Below, in pieces: positions 6,651-11,900 of a stretch of DNA of 11,900 nucleotides. A program made the position numbers and the translations under genes. Each line of letters begins with the position of its first letter. Positions within the stretch are counted from its first letter, which is position 1. The DNA is taken from assembly GCA_026415275.1 (NCBI GenBank), contig JAOAHK010000036.1:1-11900 (forward strand). The letters run 5' to 3'. The notes beneath the pieces are model-generated. The model saw only the letters and a list, made by a program, of their open reading frames with translations. It was not told the origin of the DNA and searched no databases. Origin of the DNA: Anaerolineales bacterium. GTDB lineage: Bacteria; Chloroflexota; Anaerolineae; Anaerolineales; UBA4823.

Positions 6651-8055
6651 CCATTAGGCTCCTTGGATCAGTTATCCGTCCTCGAACGGCAGCCGCAGCA
6701 GCAGTTAGAGGGCTTGCTAACAGTGTTCGACCGCCGTCCCCTTGGCGGCCTTCAAAATTGCGATTGCTGGTGCTCACTGCGACTTGACCAGGTTGCAATT
6801 GATCACCATTCATGGCGATACACATACTACAACCAGCGTAACGCCATTCCCCACCGGCTTCCAAGAAAACTCGGTGTAAACCTTCAGCTTCAGCTTGGCG
6901 GCGAACGCTTTCGGATCCTGGAACGACAATCAAGCGCACACCCTCAGCAACTTTGCGTCCTTTGATCAATCGTGCTGCTTGACGTAAGTCAGTGATACGG
7001 GAATTAGTGCAGCTTCCTATAAATACGACATCAACAGGTTGATCCACCAGAGGTTGGTTGGGTTGAAGACCCATATAGCGCAAGGCTTTTTCCAGTGCAG
7101 CTCGCCTTTCAGCATCTTTTTCCTTTTCAGGATCGGGTATACGACCGCTTATCGGTATACCCATGCCCGGGTTAGTGCCATAGGTGATCATTGGCTCTAA
7201 TTTCGATACGTCAACCGTCACACAGCGGTCGTATTGTGCGTCTGGGTCAGAAGGTAAGGTGCGCCAATAGGCAACCATCCGATCCCAATCTTCCCCTTTC
7301 GGGGCGAAAGGACGGTTGGCAAGGTATTCAAAGGTTTCATCATCGGGGGCGATCATTCCAGCGCGCGCTCCGCCCTCGATGGACATGTTGCACAAAGTCA
7401 TCCGCTCTTCCATATTCAGGGCTTGCACTGCTTCACCACAGTATTCGAAGACATGTCCAGTACCACCCCCCACGCCGATCTGAGCAATAAGGGCAAGGAT
7501 CATATCTTTTGCGGTAACCCCGGGTTGCAACTGTCCCACAAAGACGACTTGGTAGGTCTTAGGGCGATATTGAAGCAAACATTGCGTCGCTAACACCAAC
7601 TCAACTTCGCTGGTACCAATACCAAATGCCAACGCCCCAAAGGCGCCATGGGTCGCTGTATGGCTATCGCCACACACAATGGTCATGCCTGGCTGGGTAA
7701 AGCCTAACTCAGGCCCGATGACATGCACAATACCGCGTTGCTCATCACCAAGATCATAGAGACGAATCCCAAATTCGGCGCAATTCTGGCGCAATTGCTC
7801 TAATTGTTTAGCAGCTTGGATATCGATGGCATTTGGTGAAAGGTGTGTCGTGGGTGTAGAGTGATCCATTGTCGCCACACAGCGATCTGGACGGCGCACC
7901 TTCAAACCACGCTGGCGCAAGCCCTGGAACGCCTGCGGTGAGGTCACCTCGTGAATCAAATGTAAGTCAACGTACAAAACCGCCGGCGAGCCCGGCTGCT
8001 CCACTACGACGTGGCGTTCCCAAATTTTTTCGAATAATGTCCGCGGATTTCTCAT
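6637..8055 (-). CDS. leuC: 3-isopropylmalate dehydratase, large subunit
   Basis: A 472-residue aconitase-family protein holding the [4Fe-4S] cluster of isopropylmalate isomerase, with cluster ligands C349 ('FIGSCTNSR'), C409 and C412 ('AGCSMC'). Other family hallmarks are '[10 protein letters not shown]' (60-69), '[21 protein letters not shown]' split around residue 134, '[16 protein letters not shown]' (224-239) and '[12 protein letters not shown]' (428-439). Length and cysteine spacing match the E. coli enzyme closely. The ATG at 8055 is 4 nt after the stop of the small frameshifted membrane-protein gene, and the AGGA of the ribosome binding site overlaps that stop. Its translation may therefore depend on ribosomes finishing the small gene. 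The complex with LeuD isomerises 2- to 3-isopropylmalate and probably also serves the citramalate branch. Confidence 0.96.
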   Translation of the reverse strand: MRNPRTLFEKIWERHVVVEQPGSPAVLYVDLHLIHEVTSPQAFQGLRQRGLKVRRPDRCVATMDHSTPTTHLSPNAIDIQAAKQLEQLRQNCAEFGIRLYDLGDEQRGIVHVIGPELGFTQPGMTIVCGDSHTATHGAFGALAFGIGTSEVELVLATQCLLQYRPKTYQVVFVGQLQPGVTAKDMILALIAQIGVGGGTGHVFEYCGEAVQALNMEERMTLCNMSIEGGARAGMIAPDDETFEYLANRPFAPKGEDWDRMVAYWRTLPSDPDAQYDRCVTVDVSKLEPMITYGTNPGMGIPISGRIPDPEKEKDAERRAALEKALRYMGLQPNQPLVDQPVDVVFIGSCTNSRITDLRQAARLIKGRKVAEGVRLIVVPGSESVRRQAEAEGLHRVFLEAGGEWRYAGCSMCIAMNGDQLQPGQVAVSTSNRNFEGRQGDGGRTLLASPLTAAAAAVRGRITDPRSLMDATL

Positions 8056-8059
8056 CTTC

Positions 8060-8336
8060 CTAAAACGCGGAAAAAGTATCGCAACGATAGGTATCGTCGC
8101 TGGGGTAATGTCGGCCTATTTGCCATTCCTCAAACGCTTTAGGCGATAGATTTGCGCCAAAGGGATCGTTCTCAATCGGTTCACCATTGGCTTGTTCATC
8201 TACCTCGGATAGATTGCCCTGTGCCATTATGATGGGTAATAGAAGACATGTCCCAGTGGCGAGGGTATAGGCGATTGCGATGATAATCCCCCAAATGAGG
8301 GGGGTTAGTCGAACGAGACGTTTCTTTTGGATTCAT
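8060..8336 (-). CDS. Small single-span membrane or secreted protein, frame-shifted near its start
   Basis: AAAGGAG (8346-8352) stands 9 nt before an ATG at 8336, but that frame gives a 46-aa product without protein character. The +1 frame is open from 8332 to a TAG at 8060-8062. It encodes 90 residues: a basic start (KKRLVR), a hydrophobic span of about 25 residues ([17 protein letters not shown] onward to LLLPIIMA), then an acidic soluble tail containing '[16 protein letters not shown]' and a Cys near the C-terminus. Removing one A from the A4 run at 8325-8328 joins the ATG to this frame as a 91-aa protein beginning MNPKKRLVR. Removing one C from the C6 run (8299-8304 on the plus strand) joins it as [16 protein letters not shown]. 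The cause may be a sequencing error, a real mutation or programmed slippage. No lipobox is seen. It lies 50 nt after leuA and 4 nt before leuC, an intimate operon position. I do not recognise the family. A shorter product from the internal ATG at 8227 would be 55 aa and lack the membrane span. Confidence 0.6.
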
Positions 8337-8386
8337 CTGCTTTTTCTCCTTTCAACACTTTTATCAAATCCGCTCGCTTAGAGTGG

Positions 8387-10024
8387 CTAGTTTCCACCGT
8401 TGCGCGAAAATCCGCTAGCTGCAAGTAGTTTGTTCAATGCAGCTAAATAGGCTTTGGCTGCTGCCACAATAATGTCTGTATCGGCGCCATAACCACCGAA
8501 AGTACGCGTGCGGACATAGCCGTTTTGCGGAGAAGTGCGTTCATGCAGATTGGGATTTTCGGCCTGTAAGCGAACCGTCACTTCACCTAGGGCATCGATC
8601 CCTTCGGTGACGGCATGGACATTGAATTCCAACAGAGTGTTAGGAGCTCCAACAATAGCATCGATAGCACAATAGGTTGCATGAACGGGCCCAGTGCCAA
8701 TGGCAGCATGCACATGGGTCTGCCCATCAGGTCCCTTTAGGCGAACCGTAGCAGTCGGCATTCCCATGGTCCCACAAGCTACTTGCAATCCGTCAAGCGT
8801 GTAGAATTCGTCACCACGGCTTGCCTGATCGCCCACCAAAGCCTCTAAATCGGCTTCCGTGATCACTTTTTTCTTATCAGCAAGCTCTTTATATCGTTCA
8901 AAGGCAGCATCGAGCTCTTCTTTGGATAGCTGGTAGCCCAGTTCTTCTAAATGCACGCGCAGAGCATGCCGCCCGGAATGCTTGCCCATCACCAATTTGG
9001 AGCGCCCCAGCCCAACCGTCTCCGGGCGCATAATCTCATAAGTTTCTTGATGTTTCAACATCCCATCCTGATGGATACCCGCTTCATGTGCAAAAGCATT
9101 AGCACCAACAATGGCTTTGTTGGGTTGAACCGGGATACCGGTATAAGTCGAGACCATGCGACTAACGCGAGTAATCTGCGTGGTGTCGATCCCCGTAGTC
9201 AAGCCAAACATCGCCCGGCGAGTATGTAAGGTCATCACCACCTCTTCCAAAGAGGTGTTCCCGGCGCGTTCGCCGATACCGTTAATTGTCACTTCTGCTT
9301 GGCGGGCGCCGGCACGAATACCAGCAATCGTATTGGCTGTGGCTAAACCAAGGTCATTGTGGCAGTGCACTGAGACAATAGCCTTATCGATCCCATCTGT
9401 ATTTGCAATAATGTTACGAATTAGAGCGCCAAACTCATCTGGCGTGGTATATCCCACTGTATCAGGGATGTTCAACGTCGTGGCGCCAGCTCTTATTGCC
9501 TCAGAAAGAACTAAATACAAAAACTCAGGTTCGCTGCGTCCGGCATCTTCTGGAGAAAACTCAACGTCTTCACAAAGTGAGCGCGCGTAAGCAACCATCT
9601 CTTTCACCCGCTCCACCACTTCTTCGGGGTCCATGCGCAGCTTATAACGCATGTGGATCGGTGAGGTAGCAATAAAGGTATGGATGCGCGGATGGGCAGC
9701 GTATTTCACCGCATTCCAAGCTGCATCGATATCCTGTTTATTGGCGCGCGCTAATCCACAAATAATCGGTATGCGGCGTGTGGTCTCACCATCTCCCCAC
9801 ATGGTATTCCCTACCTGCTCAGCGATCATGCGTACCCCTTCTGCGTCATCTGGAGAGGCAGCGGGAAAACCAGCTTCAATCACATCTACCCCAAGGCGAG
9901 CTAGAGCGCGAGCGATTTCCAACTTTTCAGCAGAGGTTAGGCTTGCTCCAGGGGATTGTTCACCATCGCGTAAGGTCGTGTCGAAGATACGAACGTAGTT
10001 AGGATTGAGCGTTGTCGGATTCAT
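8387..10024 (-). CDS. leuA: 2-isopropylmalate synthase
   Basis: A 545-residue DRE-TIM metallolyase catalysing the committed step of leucine synthesis, acetyl-CoA plus 2-oxoisovalerate to 2-isopropylmalate. The catalytic domain has '[17 protein letters not shown]' (metal ligand D15, catalytic R19), '[15 protein letters not shown]' (metal ligands H220 and H222) and '[17 protein letters not shown]' with N256. '[15 protein letters not shown]' (307-321) supplies the catalytic histidine region, and 'GKHSGRHAL' follows. Residues about 400-535 form the leucine-sensing dimer domain, including '[13 protein letters not shown]' and a closing '[21 protein letters not shown]', here split across 511-531. 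This full-length form is the leucine-inhibited type. A short insertion, '[13 protein letters not shown]' (72-84), precedes 'ICGLARA'. AAGGTGAAGGAAGG lies directly before the ATG, 29 nt after the ilvC stop. It is paralogous to cimA in the same operon. Confidence 0.96.
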   Translation of the reverse strand: MNPTTLNPNYVRIFDTTLRDGEQSPGASLTSAEKLEIARALARLGVDVIEAGFPAASPDDAEGVRMIAEQVGNTMWGDGETTRRIPIICGLARANKQDIDAAWNAVKYAAHPRIHTFIATSPIHMRYKLRMDPEEVVERVKEMVAYARSLCEDVEFSPEDAGRSEPEFLYLVLSEAIRAGATTLNIPDTVGYTTPDEFGALIRNIIANTDGIDKAIVSVHCHNDLGLATANTIAGIRAGARQAEVTINGIGERAGNTSLEEVVMTLHTRRAMFGLTTGIDTTQITRVSRMVSTYTGIPVQPNKAIVGANAFAHEAGIHQDGMLKHQETYEIMRPETVGLGRSKLVMGKHSGRHALRVHLEELGYQLSKEELDAAFERYKELADKKKVITEADLEALVGDQASRGDEFYTLDGLQVACGTMGMPTATVRLKGPDGQTHVHAAIGTGPVHATYCAIDAIVGAPNTLLEFNVHAVTEGIDALGEVTVRLQAENPNLHERTSPQNGYVRTRTFGGYGADTDIIVAAAKAYLAALNKLLAASGFSRNGGN

Positions 10025-10053
10025 CCTTCCTTCACCTTGAACCTTTGTGAGAG

Positions 10054-11067
10054 TTACTCACCGGGTTTAATTTCCACCGGTTGGATAAACGGCATCATCC
10101 GCCGCAAGTTGGCGCCCACTTGCTCAATCAGGTGATTCTGTTCTTGTTTTCGCCGTTCGTTAAACCACGGCCGACCGTTTTGGTTTTCTTCGATCCACCG
10201 TTTGGCATAACTCCCATCTTGTATATCCCTGAGCAATTCCCACATGGTGTGTCGGGTCTCCTCGGTGACCAAACGCGGCCCAGCCGTGTAATCGCCGTGT
10301 TCAGCGGTATCAGAGACGGAGTAGCGCATGTAATTCAACCCGCCGCGGTACATCAGATCAACAATCAGCTTGAGTTCATGCAAGCATTCAAAATAAGCCA
10401 ATTCTGGTTGATAACCCGCTTCTACCAGAGTCTCAAACGCAGCCTTGACCAGCGCAGTCACGCCCCCGCACAAAACCGCCTGCTCTCCGAACAAGTCGGT
10501 TTCAGTCTCTTCGGCAAAGGTGGTCTCTAAAACGCCAGCGCGGGTCGCTCCAAGAGCATGAGCATAAGAAAGCGCATTTTCCTTGGCTTTTCCGCTGGCA
10601 TCTTGATGTACTGCCAAAAGAGAAGGCGTTCCACCACCTTCGACATAGATTTCGCGCACACGATGACCAGGAGCTTTCGGTGCTACCATGCTGACATCGA
10701 CATTGCTCGGAGGTTGAATGGTGCCATATCGAATATTGAATCCATGTGCAAACATCAAAGTCTTGCCATTGTTTAGGTAAGGGGCGATGGACTGCTCGTA
10801 AACTTTGGGCTGTTCAGTGTCCGGCAAAAGTACCATGATCACATCTGCCTGCTGTACTGCATCGGCTACCTCAAAAACAGGTAAGCCTTGTTCCTGCGCC
10901 TTTTGCCAACTTTTGCTACCCCGGCGCAGCCCCACCCTGACATCAACACCGCTATCGCGCAGATTAAGGGCATGGGCATGCCCTTGCGAACCAAAACCAA
11001 TGACGGCGACTTTCTTTTGGCGAATCAAGCTAGGATCAACATCCTGATCGTAATAAATCTTTGCCAT
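10054..11067 (-). CDS. ilvC: Ketol-acid reductoisomerase, class I
   Basis: A 337-residue short-form (class I) enzyme that isomerises and reduces acetolactate or acetohydroxybutyrate to the dihydroxyacids. The Rossmann motif '[10 protein letters not shown]' (24-33) is followed by the cofactor loop 'LRRGSKSW' (47-54); its arginines and serines S51 and S53 point to NADPH preference. The knotted C-terminal domain carries the magnesium and substrate ligands D191, E195, E227, E231 and S252, within 'ETDLFGEQ', 'FECLHELK' and '[12 protein letters not shown]'. H108 in 'AHGF' is also present. The ATG has GAAAGGA 5 nt upstream, 24 nt after ilvN. In E. coli this gene is separate and substrate-induced; here it is embedded in the operon between ilvN and leuA. 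Confidence 0.97.
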   Translation of the reverse strand: MAKIYYDQDVDPSLIRQKKVAVIGFGSQGHAHALNLRDSGVDVRVGLRRGSKSWQKAQEQGLPVFEVADAVQQADVIMVLLPDTEQPKVYEQSIAPYLNNGKTLMFAHGFNIRYGTIQPPSNVDVSMVAPKAPGHRVREIYVEGGGTPSLLAVHQDASGKAKENALSYAHALGATRAGVLETTFAEETETDLFGEQAVLCGGVTALVKAAFETLVEAGYQPELAYFECLHELKLIVDLMYRGGLNYMRYSVSDTAEHGDYTAGPRLVTEETRHTMWELLRDIQDGSYAKRWIEENQNGRPWFNERRKQEQNHLIEQVGANLRRMMPFIQPVEIKPGE

Positions 11068-11091
11068 AAAAATCCTTTCAAAAAGGGGGGT

Positions 11092-11640
11092 TTAATCCAT
11101 TTCCAGCATTTCTTCAGGATGGTAACCGTTCGAACCAGCACCCGGTGTATGGCGCACAGGCTCATAGCCACCCCGCAACATGGCAACTTGGCCGGTGCGC
11201 ACCATCTCTAAAATGCCAAAAGGACGTAAAAGCTCTACCAGACTTTCGATTTTATCCTCCGTGCCTGTTATCTCAACAATAACTGAGTCTGCCGCTACAT
11301 CCACAATGCGCCCGCGAAAGATCGAGGCTAAGTTAGCGATCTCAGCGCGTTGGTCAAGAGCGGCTTTTACTTTGATCAGAGCCAAATCGCGGATTACGGC
11401 TGGCTGCGTGGACACATCGTGAACATCGATGACATTCACCAACTTATACAAATTGGCTTCCACTTTGCGGGCATCTACCTCGTCGCTGTTGATCACAATC
11501 GTCATCCGCGAGATATCTTTGCGGTCTGTATGACCCACATTGAGCGACTCGATATTGAAGTTACGCCTCCGGAACAAGGAAGCAACCCGATTCAAGACAC
11601 CAGGTTTATTCTCTACAATAGCAATTAGTGTGTGTTGCAT
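11092..11640 (-). CDS. ilvN: Acetolactate synthase, small regulatory subunit
   Basis: A 182-residue regulatory subunit that activates the catalytic subunit and binds feedback inhibitors such as valine. The N-terminal ACT domain (about 3-77) shows 'HTLIAIVENKPGVLNRVASL' and 'RRRNFNIESLNVG'. The C-terminal small-subunit domain (about 85-160) includes 'RDLALIKV' and 'EITGTEDKIESLVELLRPFG'. A short polar tail closes the protein. The length fits the IlvH/IlvN long form. The ATG at 11640 is chosen over a GTG at 11676 because GGAGGA lies 4 nt before it and the ACT domain starts at once. It lies 36 nt after the ilvB stop and 24 nt before ilvC. The symbol ilvH is also used for this family. Confidence 0.95.
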   Translation of the reverse strand: MQHTLIAIVENKPGVLNRVASLFRRRNFNIESLNVGHTDRKDISRMTIVINSDEVDARKVEANLYKLVNVIDVHDVSTQPAVIRDLALIKVKAALDQRAEIANLASIFRGRIVDVAADSVIVEITGTEDKIESLVELLRPFGILEMVRTGQVAMLRGGYEPVRHTPGAGSNGYHPEEMLEMD

Positions 11641-11644
11641 TTTA

Positions 11645-11650
11645 TCCTCC
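11645..11650 (-). promoter_or_regulatory. Ribosome binding site of ilvN
   Basis: GGAGGA on the minus strand lies 4 nt before the ATG at 11640 and sets the ilvN start. The GTG at 11676 lacks any such site. Confidence 0.7.
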
Positions 11651-11676
11651 GCGAGTTCAATCCATATCCGACTCAC

Positions 11677-11900
11677 TCAAGCGGCAGTGTTTTCCCGCAT
11701 CGGCCGCCGGATCATGTCGTGTAAATCTGCACCGGCCGGCACCATGGGGTAAACCGCTTCCTCTTTCTCCACCCAGAAATCCAACAAAACCGGGCCTCGA
11801 GTTTGATCAGCGAATTGCAAAGCATCCATAACTTCTTCTCGTTTGGTGATCCGTCGCGCAGGGATTCCATGGGCTTCAGCAATCTTGACAAAATCAGGCC
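11677..11900 (-). CDS. ilvB: Acetolactate synthase, large catalytic subunit, C-terminal 73 residues only
   Basis: The 3' end of the catalytic subunit enters from the right edge and stops at a TGA (11677-11679). The 73 visible residues start 'PDFVKIAEAHGIPARRITKR' and match the end of the C-terminal thiamine-diphosphate domain, including 'GPVLLDFWVEKEEAVYPMVP' and 'AGADLHDMI', the standard closing segment of IlvB/AHAS large subunits. The enzyme makes 2-acetolactate from two pyruvates, or 2-aceto-2-hydroxybutyrate from pyruvate and 2-oxobutyrate. The catalytic glutamate and cofactor motif lie outside the window. The frame is open from the edge, so it was recognised by direct reading. It is the first visible gene of the operon, so any leader or attenuator lies further right. 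Confidence 0.93.
   Translation of the reverse strand, partial: PDFVKIAEAHGIPARRITKREEVMDALQFADQTRGPVLLDFWVEKEEAVYPMVPAGADLHDMIRRPMRENTAA

Noticed and set aside
9156..9998. Long plus-strand open frames of up to 144 codons inside leuA
   Set aside because: They are antisense shadows of a well-conserved leuA reading frame with no initiation signals.
11641..11676. Longer ilvN start at the GTG at 11676 adding 12 residues
   Set aside because: No ribosome binding site; the ATG at 11640 has GGAGGA at good spacing and begins directly with the ACT domain.

Overview
The window is dominated by a long minus-strand branched-chain amino acid (BCAA) biosynthesis operon. In transcription order, from right to left, it reads ilvB (3' end only) - ilvN - ilvC - leuA - [small membrane-protein gene with a frameshift] - leuC - leuD - cimA - leuB - ilvE. 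Junctions are tight: leuC/leuD and leuD/cimA overlap, and most other gaps are 2-65 nt, so a single polycistronic transcript is likely. The gene order, the protein styles and the lack of sigma-54, T-box or other Firmicutes-type leaders inside the operon suggest a Chloroflexota (Anaerolineae-like) bacterium. That assignment is inferred from family resemblance; no database search was possible.

The genes work together as follows. IlvBN makes acetolactate or acetohydroxybutyrate. IlvC reduces and isomerises it. LeuA commits 2-oxoisovalerate to leucine. CimA condenses pyruvate with acetyl-CoA to (R)-citramalate, the threonine-independent entry to isoleucine. LeuCD and LeuB are expected to serve both the isopropylmalate and the citramalate branches, and IlvE transaminates the final oxoacids. 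Dihydroxyacid dehydratase (ilvD) and threonine deaminase (ilvA) are not in the window. A weak terminator-like hairpin lies between leuB and ilvE, and a strong GC-rich hairpin lies 40-50 nt after ilvE.

The 331-nt gap between leuA and leuC is not empty. A good ribosome binding site and ATG lead into a reading frame that, after one +1 shift near the start, stays open for about 90 codons to 4 nt before leuC. It encodes a single-span membrane or secreted protein of unknown function. This is the least expected thing in the window.

Left of the operon is a 456-nt intergenic region holding the hairpin, a short palindrome and a possible promoter. After it comes a compact three-gene minus-strand cluster: a 103-aa protein of unknown function, a 251-aa protein resembling the zinc-dependent phospholipase C family, and the N-terminal 247 residues of a NERD-like protein that runs off the left edge. 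No RNA genes, insertion sequences, CRISPR arrays or plus-strand genes were found.
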